DNA from: Eledone cirrhosa
Lineage: Eukaryota; Mollusca; Cephalopoda; Octopoda; Eledonidae
Length of the DNA: 64,000 nt
Direction of reading: 5' to 3'
NCBI GenBank assembly: GCA_964016885.1
Contig: OZ024743.1
Span: 20,688,295 to 20,752,294 of the forward strand
Shown: positions 20,067 through 31,840 of the stretch, piece after piece
How the letters are laid out: every line of letters begins with the position of its first letter
How positions within the stretch are numbered: the first letter of the stretch is position 1
Position numbers and translations under genes: made by a program
The notes under the pieces: model-generated
What the model was told of the DNA's origin: nothing
Databases searched by the model: none
Seen by the model: the letters and a program-made list of their open reading frames with translations, nothing else

Positions 20067-20246
20067 TAAATAAGCTCTTTTCCACGAGATTGTGCATTAT
20101 TTTCCTTGACCTTTTATCTATGGATCTCCTACATATACGTGTATATATATAGTAATAATAATAAATGTGAAGACTAAAATCCAAAGAGGGCTCGATAAGG
20201 ATAAATATATATCAAATATATAAGAACCCTAGAGCAAATATTTATC

Positions 20247-20318
20247 ATGTCACTCGTGTTACCTCAATTTGGGAATATATATATATATATTCCCAAATTG
20301 AGGTAACACGAGTGACAT
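20247..20318. repeat. perfect 72-bp palindrome
   Basis: The 36-base halves 20247-20282 and 20283-20318 are exact reverse complements, with an (AT)n centre between GGGAA and TTCCC. The outer arm reads ATGTCACTCGTGTTACCTCA. It would extrude a cruciform readily. It stands directly before a LINE/SINE tail fragment. Confidence 0.95.
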
Positions 20319-20494
20319 AAGACAGACCCTGTCCACCCTGTAAGGTGGCCATGCTAATATCACAAACAAGTGGTTGCTGTTAGAAAAGCCAACCCAAGAC
20401 TCTATGAGCAAGACATGGTCATCTGACCTCATAATTATGACAGCTCATCTAGCCCATGTTGAAAATAGATATTAAATGGTGATGAGGATGATGT
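20319..20494 (+). mobile_element. LINE/SINE 3'-end fragment
   Basis: The CCTGTCCACCCTGTAAGGTG unit, a GTTGCTGTTAGAAAAGCC stretch and the end GCCCATGTTG...ATTAAATGGTGATGA match the shared cephalopod 3' end. It is 5'-truncated at the palindrome. Confidence 0.7.
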
Positions 20495-20512
20495 TACGAA
20501 CACACACACACA

Positions 20513-20849
20513 TCATCATCACCATCATCACCATTTTATGTCCATTTTATGTCCATTTTATGTCCATTTTCCACGCTAGCTTGGGTTAGACTGGTTGTCC
20601 TTTTGTGAGCAATGCCAGGTCGGGTGACCTTGTCTTGCTCATACAGGAACTGATTTTAGCTTGATTTCTACAGCTGGATGCTCTTCCTAACACCAACCTC
20701 ATTTACAGTGAGTACTAGGTGTTTTTTACTGTGGCGCCTACACAGTGTGGACTAAGTGCTTTTTTGTCGTGACACCTCCATGGCCACTTTGCAATGGGAA
20801 GGGGTGGGGGCATATTGTCTATATGCTTCAACTTCGGCTTGTACTGATA
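20513..20849 (-). mobile_element. LINE (copies A-D type) 3' UTR fragment
   Basis: On the minus strand this matches the 3' UTR at 4453-4740 and in copy D, ending in the GAT-like tail at 20513-20530. A TTTTATGTCCA unit is repeated three times next to the tail (about 20535-20570), an expansion not seen in the other copies. No coding part remains. Confidence 0.8.
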
Positions 20850-21290
20850 TATATATATATATGTATACACATACATGTGTGTGTGCATATTATATCTTTA
20901 TTATCTGTATGGAATATATAATAATTTAAACTTCTGATCAATATAATAAATAGTTTATTCTGATTTGTATTTGAACATTTAGAAAATACAAATCAGAAAT
21001 TTTATTTTTCATCTCTGTTGCATTTTATTGTCGATTTATTGATCAGTTTATATTTGATATTTCAATAACATTTATTTAATCATTCTGAAACTAATATTAT
21101 TTTGATTACTGAATTTTGGATTAAAAGCAATATCTTTCGTTTTGATACATATAGTCAACTATTTCCGTTATTTTGCCATTATTCTGATGGGTAGCTGAAT
21201 TATTTTCATTTCATTTTACTCACAATCTTGCTAACTGAATACATTGTTATTTTTGTAGTTGAGCAAAACATTGTTCATATTAGCTATTAT
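20850..21290. other. no gene seen
   Basis: Short TA and GT runs at 20850-20885; otherwise nothing supported. Confidence 0.45.
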
Positions 21291-21640
21291 CATCATTTAA
21301 CATCCATCATCCATGCTAGCAAGTGTTGGGCAGGTTTTCATAGACTGAGGCAGTGCTGAAATGATGCTACTGACCTCACAGTTGGGCAGCATACTTACAA
21401 CATGCTTATGTACATTCCCACTCTCTATCGAGTGCATTTTATCATAGTACCAGCACAAGCTGTGTTCTGTGAACAAGATGGCAAATACATTGATGCAGTG
21501 ACACATGCTGCATCAACCACTCCAACTTATGTGATTCATATTTCGAGCAGGATGAACTCCTCCCAATTTTGCAGAAGTAAATGGCAGTTCTGGGATTGTA
21601 TACACCAGATGGAGGTGTCAGAGACAGTAGCAATCTGAAT
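21291..21640 (-). mobile_element. LINE/SINE 3'-end fragment with unknown upstream part
   Basis: The minus-strand end (about 21291-21330) is the CTAGCATGGATGATGGATGT-type tail. The rest to about 21640 is richer in GC than its neighbours and probably belongs to the same element. I do not recognise a protein in it; its open frame on the plus strand is antisense to the element. Confidence 0.45.
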
Positions 21641-21656
21641 TAAATTTTTGATAGGT

Positions 21657-21735
21657 ATTGTTGTTGATGTTTAGCCTCAGGTCATCTCTGACTGAACAGA
21701 CCTAGAATCAAAACATTTCAGTTGAGTCTGTGCAG
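21657..21735 (+). repeat. dispersed repeat, GTTTAG-type
   Basis: TGTTTAGCCTCAGGTCATCT matches the repeat at 19471 in order and strand. Confidence 0.5.
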
Positions 21736-23236
21736 TCTTTTTTAGGAATAGCTACCATGTCCTTTTAATATTTAAGACAATAAATTGCACTTTAACCATT
21801 ATTTGATTATCTCTTTAGTCATCACATTATATAGTTTAATTTGTTGAGCTTAATCCTTCCATTGCCATATTTCTGTTGAAAGATAATGCTTATAATTGTG
21901 AGATCATTTTCAAAATAATCAAGAATTTGGAGAGATTTAACAGTATATCTAACTTACTCATTATTAAACTGGTGTTTGAACCATAACTTAAAAGTTCTTA
22001 CATAAAATTATTTGTTATGAAATAAATAGCCTAGTATGGTAAAACCATAACTGGCTTCAGGCAGTTTGGTATCAAAAGAATTAAATGCTTTGCATTTTAT
22101 CTCGTCAGTGTTGATAAAATAATTGTAAAAATGTTTTACATAATGTGGTTGTAGTAAAGAATTCTAATAAATAAATCATTGTTATTCATAACTTTTACCG
22201 TGTGTAATTTATAAATATTCTCGTTTTCTAAATAATCTAATTCAACATTATAGGATTTTATTACTGTTAGCTTACAGTTCACTTGCAAAGAGTGTCTACC
22301 ATAAACCCTATCATTTTTTGATAGTTGAATGGTGCGTTTGCTATGTAACTTTACTGACTTGCTTCTAGTTAATATAATTGATATTCTGTCAGATTATTTA
22401 GAATTAATGTGTAAGCGGAAGAATCTCTTTCATATATACTTCTTTTGTAGTAGTAATAATAATAATTATATTTCAATTTCAGAATCATGTTTAATCTATT
22501 TCATATTTACTTAGTAGCAGTAGTAGATGCAGAATAATAATAATAATAATAATAATAGTAATATTAATAATAAGTCTAATTATATATACATATTTCGATC
22601 ATGATTGATCTCAGCAATATAATATTGTATTTTAAATTTTATTTATTCATTTATCAAAATCAGATAAGTTCTTTTTTTAAACCAAAAATTATTTTTATTT
22701 TTTCTATTCAGAAGGTTTTTCCAATCATATAGTTTTTCAAATCAGAAAAATAGAAAGAGAGAAGTCACAGAGATTAAGAATAATGAATGCACTCATAGAA
22801 AATTGTTCTTTTTTTTTTCAAATAAGAAAGATAGAGAAATAAAAAAAATAGAATGTTGAATAAATTCAGTGTTCTTTGTTTTTCTTGTCATAGGCTTTAG
22901 TGTCAGTTTTTTCTCAATTGTTACTTGAATTCATATTTTCAGTAAAGTTTTTTTCTATTATTGAGCAGTTTTCTTTTGATTTTCATGGTAGCCATTCCTC
23001 ATATCTACATCTATTGGGTAAGTGAGCTATACACTTGGTTCTTTGTGATTTTCTAGCTATCACAACTTTGATCACATTGTGGTCACCATCACATATTTAT
23101 GAACCTACTGCTAATGTTTATTAAATGGTAGCTAAATATTCTCTACTTTTGCAAACAACTTTTGGATCAGTCCATTTTTTCTTTATAGGGGAAAGAATCT
23201 ATTTCATATTTACAAATTGTATAGTAATTGTAATAA
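21736..23236. other. AT-rich, no gene seen
   Basis: Contains an (ATA)n microsatellite at about 22533-22557 and many T and A runs; no coding signal. Confidence 0.5.
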
Positions 23237-23760
23237 CATCATAATCATCACCATTTGACGTCCCTTTTCCCTGAAAGCAAAGGGTGAGTGGGTTGTCACG
23301 TATGAAACAGCATTCAAATGGAACCACTGGTTTCTGAGACAGACCAGGAGCCTGCATCTTCCTTACATACATTCCTGCCCTCTACTGAGTGCTTAGATAG
23401 GCCAGGGGCACCCTTCTTGCTTAAATACATTCCAGTGCTTTACTGAGTTCATTTTATTGTGGCACCAGCCATAGGGAGGTTGTCATATCTTTTACACAGT
23501 TGAAGCCTGCCTGATCCTTTGGCAAATTCTCTATGACTTCATGGTTGGTCTCCCTATCACCAACTTACAGTGAACACCACAATAAATTTCTCTCATCCAG
23601 AGCTCCTCACACTGATTTGCCACTCCACACATCCACATCTAATTTCAGAGTCACAGTGGTTGTACTGGTGGACAGACTTTTTGTATTGGCATATTGCCAA
23701 TCAGCTTGGTTTATGAAGTTCTATCTCTTGAAACCATTTTTCACAACTTCTTGTGTCTTC
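23237..23760 (-). mobile_element. LINE/SINE 3'-end fragment, internally duplicated
   Basis: The minus-strand end has the GGACGTCAAATGGTGATGAT-like tail at 23237-23262. Upstream, a unit around CATTCCTGCCCTCTACTGAG is followed by a related CATTCCAGTGCTTTACTGAG about 70-75 bp on, a local duplication. The upstream limit is approximate. Confidence 0.5.
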
Positions 23761-23845
23761 CTTGATCTCCCTCTTCCACAGGTTTCATACAATTTCTAAT
23801 AGGGACATAAGGATACAATTTCAAGCATGGAGATGGAAGTTGGTT

Positions 23846-23977
23846 AAATAGATACCAGTATTTTACTGGTGCTTTATTTTAATGATACCCAAGAAAGAAA
23901 TTTGAACTGAGAATATAACAAGCCATAACTAAATGCCACAATAGAGTTTTGTTCAATGCCCTAACAGCTACAACAAG
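23846..23977 (-). mobile_element. octopus-type SINE, diverged
   Basis: On the minus strand it shows CTCAGTTCAAATTTC (B-box region) followed by ATAAAGCACCAGTAAAATAC. Part of the tRNA-like head is present but decayed. Confidence 0.7.
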
Positions 23978-24424
23978 ACATATAATAATAATGATAATTA
24001 TGAAGAAATAGATTAAACTATAGAAATATTAAACATTAAACGTTTATCACAACATTTGTTTCAGTGTTACACTTTCAACATCCTTAATCAATTTAGTTCC
24101 TCACCAGACAATTGACTGTCTATCCATCATCATATTTCAATGGAGCTTAGAAATGTTTGACAGTGCCCATCTCTTCTCTAATTTAAATAGGAACATTTTA
24201 AAACCAAGAGCAGTTTTAGGCATTTAACAGTTGTTATTTTTGCCTTACACAGAATATATTTATAAATAAAGATTTGATAACCTTAATTATGTAATAAAAT
24301 GAAAGTCATAAACAAAATCTTTAATATATTGAAACAATTTGACAAAGATCTAGGAATGTTTGCATCAAGATAGAAATATTCAATGAGAAAACTTATATGT
24401 GAAATTTTCACATGACCTAGTAAT
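23978..24424. other. no gene seen
   Basis: No supported feature. Confidence 0.45.
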
Positions 24425-24472
24425 CATCATCCTCATCATCATCACCATCATCATCACCATCATCATCATTAG
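24425..24472. repeat. (ATC)n microsatellite
   Basis: CATCAT repeats with CAC interruptions; possibly the remains of a minus-strand GAT-type LINE tail, but no LINE sequence adjoins it. Confidence 0.8.
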
Positions 24473-24489
24473 TAGTACAAAATATGAAG

Positions 24490-24664
24490 GAGGTGAATTA
24501 GCAGTATTTGTTCTGGGTTTTTTTTTTGTGTTCTGAGTTCAAATCCTGCTAAGGTCAACTTTGCCTGTCATTCTTCTGGGATCAATAGAATAAAGTAACG
24601 GTCAAGTAATTTTTTCCATTCCTTTAAATTTTCTAGCCTTGTACTTAAATTAGAACCCATTATT
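24490..24664 (+). mobile_element. octopus-type SINE, diverged
   Basis: GAGTTCAAATCCTGCTAAGG (B-box region), TCAACTTTGCCTGTC and ATAGAATAAAGTAACGGTCA identify it. A T-run replaces part of the tRNA-like head. Confidence 0.8.
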
Positions 24665-24984
24665 ACTACAAAATATGTGAATAGGAATTACATCCTTCCC
24701 ACTACAAAAGAAAAGCATGGATTCACCAATAGAAAAAATGCTTGTAAAAGTATAGGATTGTCAACCATCATTTAATAACAAGTGGAAGTGAGTTCACAAA
24801 TGTGAATTTGATGGCAATAGCCAGAAGAACACAAAGAACTTAAGTGTATATCATGCTCACTTAAGTGTATACACACAAAATAAGAGTTAACCAGGAAAGT
24901 CTTTTTATGAACATTTGAATTCAAGCAGCAATCAAGAATGAATTGCCTCTGAGGCCTAATAAAAACCCATTCAACATTCTGTTT
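24665..24984. other. no gene seen
   Basis: No supported feature. Confidence 0.45.
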
Positions 24985-25172
<188 letters not shown>

Positions 25173-26257
25173 TATACACACACACACCTTTCTCTTTATC
25201 TACTCTTTCTCTGCTTCCCCATTCTCTCTCTCTTTCTGATTCGAAAGTAATCTGAGTACATTCATTCCTATATCTTTCTCACACCACCTTTCTGATTTGA
25301 AAAATTATTTTTACTTATTCAAAAACTTATTTAATTTCCATGAATAAATGTATTTAAAATTCTAATTCAATATTACTCTGATGAGATCAATTATGATTGA
25401 AATATGTATATATATATAATTGGAATTTTATTATTATTATTTCTATGAACGAAATATGAAATAGATTAAACACAATTCTACAATTGAAATATTATTATAA
25501 TTTCTATGAAGTGAGTAAATATATAGATTATTCCTTTTACAAAAAGAAAAATGGATGAACCAATCCAAAAGAGCTGTTATATTTATTCTGCACTTGTTGA
25601 CATCATTAACCATAGAATATGGAAAAAATACCTACATACATGACTGTTTACTTTATTAAAATAAGAAAAAAATTATATATGTTTGACAAATATATTCCCA
25701 GTAAATTATAAGCTTGTCTAAATCACTATTTCATTAAGTACTCTATGCCCATTTACACTTGGCCTATTTAAAATATAGCAAAACTATTTCTATTTTGTTT
25801 GGAAATACATGTATTTTTCTTAATGCTTCTATTCTTTTATACTTGTTGTATCTGCTCTTAACATTATTTTGTTATAAGTATAGACTTTAAATAGGCTCGA
25901 AGAAGGTTCCCTCTTGAAACATTTCTATTACAAATGTCTATATTAAGTGCTATACAAAACAGTATTGTTAAATCAAACCACATGCATGAAAGTACTTATT
26001 GAGTTGAAAGAAATTATAATGATTGTGATTATAATGTTTAGTATTAATGTAAAGAGATTGTTTTCAATTAACTGAATGAAATATGTATATTCAAAGTTAT
26101 ATTCATAAAGAGGATAAATTGGTATGATAGTAAACACTATAGTTATTCAGAAATTGTTAGTTTATTAGTATATACTAAGGATAAACAAAGAGTCAGAGGG
26201 ATTCTTTAGTTGTATCAAAGGCATGACAACTTCTTTATTGTTGGTGATTTAAATGAT
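25173..26257. other. AT-rich, no gene seen
   Basis: A TTCTCTCTCTCTTTCTGATT-type stretch at 25220 and short TA runs; nothing coding. Confidence 0.45.
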
Positions 26258-26424
26258 AAATACACCCAACACACCCTGTGCAGTGGTTGGGGGTAGAAAG
26301 AACTTTCAGTAAAGCACTGGAACATACATGAGCAAGGAGCTCTACTTGAGTACTAGCCCAGTCTGTGATGACCCATTCAGTCCTTGCTAACAAGGAAAAC
26401 ATGTTAAATGATAATGATGATGAT
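26258..26424 (+). mobile_element. LINE/SINE 3'-end fragment
   Basis: AACACACCCTGTGCAGTGGT, then a GCAAGGAGCTC stretch, ending GCTAACAAGGAAAACATGTT and AAATGATAATGATGATGAT. A diverged member of the shared 3'-end type. Confidence 0.65.
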
Positions 26425-27941
26425 ATCTACAACTATCTCATTTAAAGTTTTTTCTTATCACATGACATTTCTTCCAAACTAGTTATTGCCATAGTAATTT
26501 GTTTATTTTAAAATACACAAAATCATTTACATTTTAAATATGTATTTGTATTTTACATTAGCCATAAAAAGAATATTTATTTGTTATTTTTATTCCTGTC
26601 ATGTCATACTTTAACTGATGTAAAATTTAAATAGATGTAAATGTTTCTTTACTGCATCAGGTAACATAGAGTTAAACATATAAAATATATTTCATTTTGT
26701 AGTTATATTTCTCTTTTTCATATTTGAAAATTGCTGTTAAATGCTGATCGTTAAAAAGGCTGAATAAAACTTAACATGTCTATCATATTCTGTAAATACT
26801 TAATATGTTAACCACACAAAAAAATAAACAAAAAAAAACTGTAAATGACATGTCTGTTTCAATAGAATGAATGGGATGTATTAAAATAGATGGTGTATTA
26901 TTGATATTTAGGGTTGCTAGTTCATTACCTAATTCAAAATTGAAAAGGTTGTTGACAAATGTTTCTTTCATTGAATCCAAAAAAACCCACACCTATTAAC
27001 ATTTGCAAACTAATGTTAAAACAGCAACATTCAATTAATATAATGTAAAACTGTAGAACTGTAATATTGTTAGACTTTAGAAAGAGAGTTATGTTTAAAA
27101 AAATTTAAACCAGTGACTACAAATTCACCATAAATTACACAATGTTTGTCTTTCATTCCAGTAATCCTGATTCAGTTAATGAAATATAGTAAGATTTATG
27201 TTACAATTTTATTTTTACATTGACTCCAGACTAATTTCTCTAATTTCACAAGCATACATTGTAAATCCATTTAATTGTGATTGACAATCTTCCTTTATCT
27301 GCTTTAGAGAAGATTTTTTTTTTAAATTTTGGTGTTACATATAAAATTTATTATTCTAATGAAATTATATTGGCATTATGTTGTAGATTCTACTGACAAC
27401 TCTCTGTGTAATCTACATTGTATTATCTCTGGTGTAGCTCATATATTGTTTGTTTCTCTCCACTCTTCTTGTATATTCACAATCTCACTGTTATTCTTGA
27501 CTTCACTCACTCGAGGGCAGATGACACCACCCACCACTTATCTTTGATATTCTGATCTCATGTGTCATTTTCATGTAATCTAAACATCCACTAGAATTGT
27601 ACTAATTCCAAGAACAGAAACTTGAAAAACAATCTTCCACTGGGACCCTTGCTATCTAATCTTTGATAGCAATACTGAGAAACAATCACTACACATATCA
27701 AAAGAACAGTATTGCACTATTGCACTATTGCAGCTAAAATGTTACTAGAGATTTCTAGGACTAACAACTTCTGATGGTGTTTTTTTAGCAGAATCAATAT
27801 TAATAATGCATATTATATTTTTAATTGTAGTAAAACTATTATTAAAACCTGGAAGCTATTTGACTGGAAATATAAAAAGCCATCATCATATTTATTGCCA
27901 CTAATACTAATATTGTTGTTGTTGATGTTATTATTAGAGAA
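26425..27941. other. AT-rich, no gene seen
   Basis: No feature that I can support; several short open frames without splice or homology support. Confidence 0.5.
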
Positions 27942-28149
27942 GTGGATTGGCAGTATTGGTAGGGAATCAAATAATATGCTTTGCATATTAAGCTCTGAAT
28001 TCAAATTCCGCCAGGGTTAGCTTTGCCTTTTAACCTTATGAGGTCAACAAAATAAAGCACCAGTAATGCATTGGGGTCAATTTATTCGACTTTCCTCTCC
28101 CCCAAAGATTGTTAGCCTTGTGTGTAAATGAGAAAACGTTATCATTATT
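27942..28149 (+). mobile_element. octopus-type SINE, array unit 1
   Basis: First of four head-to-tail SINEs. It carries a tRNA-like head (GTGGATTGGCAGTATTGGTA, then CTGAATTCAAATTCCGCC as B box), a GGTTAGCTTTGCC body and a longer pre-tail variant with TTATTCGACTTTCC. It is more diverged than units 2-4. Confidence 0.9.
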
Positions 28150-28343
28150 GGTGGATTGGCAGTATCGGTAGAGAGTCGGATACCATGCTTTGAAGCATAG
28201 AGTTACGTCCTTTTATGATCTGAGTTCAAATCCCGCCGAGGTTAACTTTTCCTTTCATCCTTACGGGGTCGATAAAATAAAGTACCAGTAATACACTGGG
28301 TAATTGCTGGTCTTGTGCCAAAAGTAGAAACAATTATTATGTT
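28150..28343 (+). mobile_element. octopus-type SINE, array unit 2
   Basis: Complete: head GGTGGATTGGCAGTATCGGT, A-box-like TATCGGTAGAGAG, B-box-like GAGTTCAAATCCCGC, body ATAAAATAAAGTACCAGT, tail CCAAAAGTAGAAACAATTAT. A short variable segment (TATGTT) joins it to unit 3. Confidence 0.92.
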
Positions 28344-28540
28344 GGTGGATTGGCAGTATCGGTAGAGAGTCGGACGCCATGCTTTGAAGCATAGAGTTAC
28401 CTCCCCTTATGATCTGAGTTCAAATCCCGTCGAGGTTAACTTTGCCCTTAATCCTTACGGGGTTGATAAAATAAAGTACCAGTAATGCACTGGGATAATT
28501 GCTGGCCTTGTGCCAAAAGTGTAGAAACAATTATTTTAGG
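28344..28540 (+). mobile_element. octopus-type SINE, array unit 3
   Basis: Complete, and the copy nearest to what looks like the consensus: CAGTATCGGTAGAGAGTCGG in the head and CAAATCCCGTCGAGG at the B box. It lacks the longer pre-tail of unit 1. Confidence 0.92.
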
Positions 28541-28736
28541 GCGGTGGATTGGCAATATCGGTAGAGGGTCAGACGCCATGCTTTGCAGAAAAGAGTTATG
28601 GCCCTTGCCATTCTGAGTTCAAATCCCACCGAGGTTAACTTTGCCTTTCATCCTTATGGGGTCGATAAAATAAAGTACCAGTAATGTACTGGGTAATTGC
28701 TGGCTTTGTGCCAAAAGTAGAAACAATTATTATGTT
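28541..28736 (+). mobile_element. octopus-type SINE, array unit 4
   Basis: Complete. It ends CAATTATTATGTT, the same junction seen after unit 2. It abuts the truncated 3' side of the minus-strand R2/R4-like LINE. Confidence 0.92.
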
Positions 28737-31165
28737 AAACTTCCTTTGAATTCTGCTTCTTTCCAAATCATGCAAAGTGTCAACATTTTACAATCAATTG
28801 TCATATAAATGATGCCACATGAGCACAAACAGTAGTAAATGTCTTTGCAAGGTTTTAGAATTGATAATGTACTTCTCAGGCCATGGACAGTGCTAGTCAG
28901 CACTATTTTCTGTATCTCCTGCAGAGATGGCTTTCCAGGAATCTGGTCCAAATATTTTTTGTTCCCTTTATCATTCTAAATGCACCAACTAAGGGAAATA
29001 TTCAGAACATCCAAAGTTTACAAAATCCACATGGGGGGAATACTGTCAAATGCTCTCTTATAGTCAATCTAAGTAGCACTCAGGTTTCTATACTTTTTAT
29101 GACAGTTTTCCAGAATCATATGGTTAATGAGAAGCTGGTCTTTGCACCCTTAAGACCCACAGCGACAACCTTTCTGCTCAATAGAGAATAGATGATTGTC
29201 ATCCATAAATTTGTAGGTTGGCTCAGTCAAGATTGATGTGAGAATTTTGTATGATGTGGGAAGGCATGTGGTAGAGCGATAATTTTTTGGAATATTTCTT
29301 TCTGTCAATTTTGGCAAGATATATGTTATACCTTGTGCAAACCAATCAGGAGTTTTTTCAGGATTGAGCATAATTTCATTATAACATTTTACCAACATAT
29401 CAAGGGTAGAAGTTAGAGAAGATAACCAGACGTTTAGTACTTTATCAATGCCAGGGGATTTCAATTTGTTGGCTTTCTTTAGTGACAACTCCAGTTCTTT
29501 CATAGTTATGTCTTGCCAAGTTTGCCTTTCTAAATTATCTTGTTTTTTCCATGTTATTTTTCCCTCAGACATAAACAACTTATTTTGCTTGTAAAACCAT
29601 TTTTGCTTTTCAAATCTTCTGATTTTTTTAGCTTTCAGCCGATCTTTCTGTTTCAGGGATTCTTAGATTGATTGAATATCAGGCTTTGAAGTTACATTGT
29701 ATTTCTTAATCACTTTCCTTCCTTTTCTTGACTTGACAGATTCCCCAACACAGATTTCACCCAGGGTCAATATTTCTCCCCTCATCATTTCAATTTGTTT
29801 CTCAATTTTTATCTTCCAGGGTGGTCCCAGGGTAGACTTTGTGAGTGTGGTGTCTTTTTTTGTTTTTTCCTTAACCTACATTGCCTTTCTATTACCGTTG
29901 CTGCTGCATAAGTAACCTCATTCATTTCTGATATATCAGGCTCCATCTCTTCAATTATTGTTTTAACAGCCTGATTGCCAATTCGTGTGTGTCTTTTGTT
30001 CTGGTTGTTGCTTGTCAATTTTTGCAAGGACTCTCTTCCACCCATATTAATGTATTTTTATTTTTCCAATTTCATTGAGAATTTCTTGTTTTGTTTGTTC
30101 TATCTGATCTTTGTGTTCACGAGTAGAAATACCTTCGTCCATATTGTTCTCCTACCTTTCAGCTTGACCCTGCTCTGTTTTATTTCTGATACTCTCAATG
30201 TTCCTTGAAATCTCTTTTGGTGACAACATAATCAATATGTTTTCTGGGCTCTTCTGTCACATATTCATTCATATCCCTTTCTGATATTAGTATTCTCGAA
30301 TCTTTTTCAACAGTCTTCTTAATTTCATTTAACTCTACATCTGTTTGTCTCTTGTTTCTAAGAATATCTCTCTTACATTTGCAAGTTTGTTTTTGTCCAG
30401 GTTAGTCTCCTTTCGGGATTTCTTTTCCTCCATACCCTGAAACAATTTACTGTATGTTTTGATTCCATTGGTTTTCCCAATGAGTGATAGAATGCATATA
30501 TCACTTCTTTATATTCTTCTCAAGTACATTTGATATGTTCAGATTATTGTTTTTCTTGTGGTGCTTAACTTGAAGGGCTTGGGTTGAGATTATTCTCCTT
30601 CAAGGGACCATTTGAGTCCATGTTTAGAGAAGAGCTTGTTTCAGCTGCAGACGTTTTGACCCTAGGCTGATCCCTCTCTGAGGGACACGGTCCTTGTTGA
30701 CCCGGGCAACGACCGGTCTAGTATGTGACATTTTTGTTGTTTGTTAATGTGTTTTATCCTTCACCGCCAAGGGGTAATTTTGTTCAAGATCCCACCTCTA
30801 GGACGATTATCAACCAAGATTAGTGAGCTTGTCCTGCCCATGAGACACAGCTAGTTCTTGCTAGTGCTGTCCTTAATGTTCTCTTCATGTAAACATTTTG
30901 TAGCAGGTAAAGAAATCATTATCACCATCACCATCGTTATTAATCCTACTATCACAATTACTACTGCTGTTGTTGCTACCCTCTGTAGTCTTGTTAAGAT
31001 TTCTGCTGCATCCCAAGCATAGTTAGATGTTTTAGCAACCCCTCTCTGACTATGGGGTACCATATTATTTCGTTGGTCATAGGGAGAGACTGCTACTATC
31101 ATTCATGGTATTTCATTGGTCTACCAGAGCCGCATAATTACTATAATGGGGCGAGTTGGTGGGGT
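28737..31165 (-). pseudogene. R2/R4-like LINE, decayed and cut off after the RT motifs
   Basis: Read on the minus strand, a 5' region (about 31165-30700) with many stops leads into TRPVVARVNKDRVPQRG (about 30715-30665). Then come a Lys/Glu-rich segment, a NEVTYAAATVIERQ segment (about 29880-29930), and the RT N-terminal part with KANKLKSPGIDKV, PKNYRSTTCLP and EQKGCRCGS (29150-29490). RT motif DYKRAFDSIPH lies near 29030-29060. Frameshifts and stops are frequent. The sequence ends at 28737, before the YADD box and any endonuclease. These motifs resemble the single-ORF R2/R4/Dong-type elements with restriction-like endonucleases; the missing 3' part prevents proof. Confidence 0.75.
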
Positions 31166-31440
31166 CCAGGTTTGATCAAGATTGGTGCTGACTAAGGAAG
31201 TTTTGTAAAGTCAAATAAAAACAACAATAATAGACACAATAGTGAGAGAGAGGGTGAGGGAGAAATCCAGAAATAGTGGGCAATGGGAATGTGAGGGAGA
31301 AGAAAGGCCATGCCACCATCGTGTAGTGGTGGAAAGAAAATTGTTTTTTAAATGACATGAAATAGAATGAAATTGAATATAAAGTTGAATTACATTTTGA
31401 AGTCTCAAGTCAGAAGTTTAAATAGCTTATTATTTTTATT
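31166..31440. other. no gene seen
   Basis: Purine-rich stretch (GAGAGAGAGGGTGAGG near 31243) with no supported feature. Confidence 0.4.
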
Positions 31441-31650
31441 ATTCGTGGAATCGGTAGAGCATCAGGCGCTATGTTTCATGGAATAGTTACGGCCCCTCAC
31501 ATACAGATTTTATATCCCGCCAAAGTTAGCTTAGCTTTTCATCCTTACAGGGTCGATAAAATAAAGTACCAGTAATGTACTGAGGTTAATTTCTTTGACT
31601 TTCCCCTTCCCCAAAAAATTATTGGCCTTGTCCCTAAATCAGAAACTATA
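31441..31650 (+). mobile_element. octopus-type SINE, left half of an inverted pair
   Basis: Head GGAATCGGTAGAGCATCAGG, B-box region TATCCCGCCAAAG, body ATAAAATAAAGTACCAGTAA, and the long pre-tail with TTGACTTTCCCC. It ends in ATAATAATAATAA, which it shares with the next SINE. Confidence 0.9.
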
Positions 31651-31660
31651 ATAATAATAA

Positions 31661-31840
31661 TAATTGTTTCTACTTTTGGCACAAGGCCAGCAATTATCCC
31701 AGTACATTACTGGTACTTTATTTTATCGACCCCGTAAGGATGAAAGGCAAAGTTAACCTCGGCGGGATTTGAACTCAGATCGTAAAGGGATGTAACTATG
31801 CTGGAAAGCATGTCCAACCCTCTACCGATACTGCCAATTC
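31661..31840 (-). mobile_element. octopus-type SINE, right half of an inverted pair
   Basis: Complete minus-strand copy: tail at 31661-31690, B box GGATTTGAACTC at about 31766-31777, head ending at 31840. It faces the plus-strand SINE tail to tail across an (ATA)n run, so the pair can form a long hairpin in RNA. Confidence 0.92.

Noticed and set aside
25890..25935. Hammerhead-like CTCGAAGAAGG...TTGAAAC stretch
   Set aside because: The CTGATGA core is not intact and the stems cannot be paired convincingly by eye.
28150..28260. Possible tRNA gene
   Set aside because: A and B boxes are present, but the sequence cannot fold as a full cloverleaf and continues into a SINE body; other SINE heads look the same.
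27942..28736. CRISPR-like regular repeats
   Set aside because: The units are about 195-bp tRNA-derived SINEs, not short repeats with unique spacers, and the DNA is animal.
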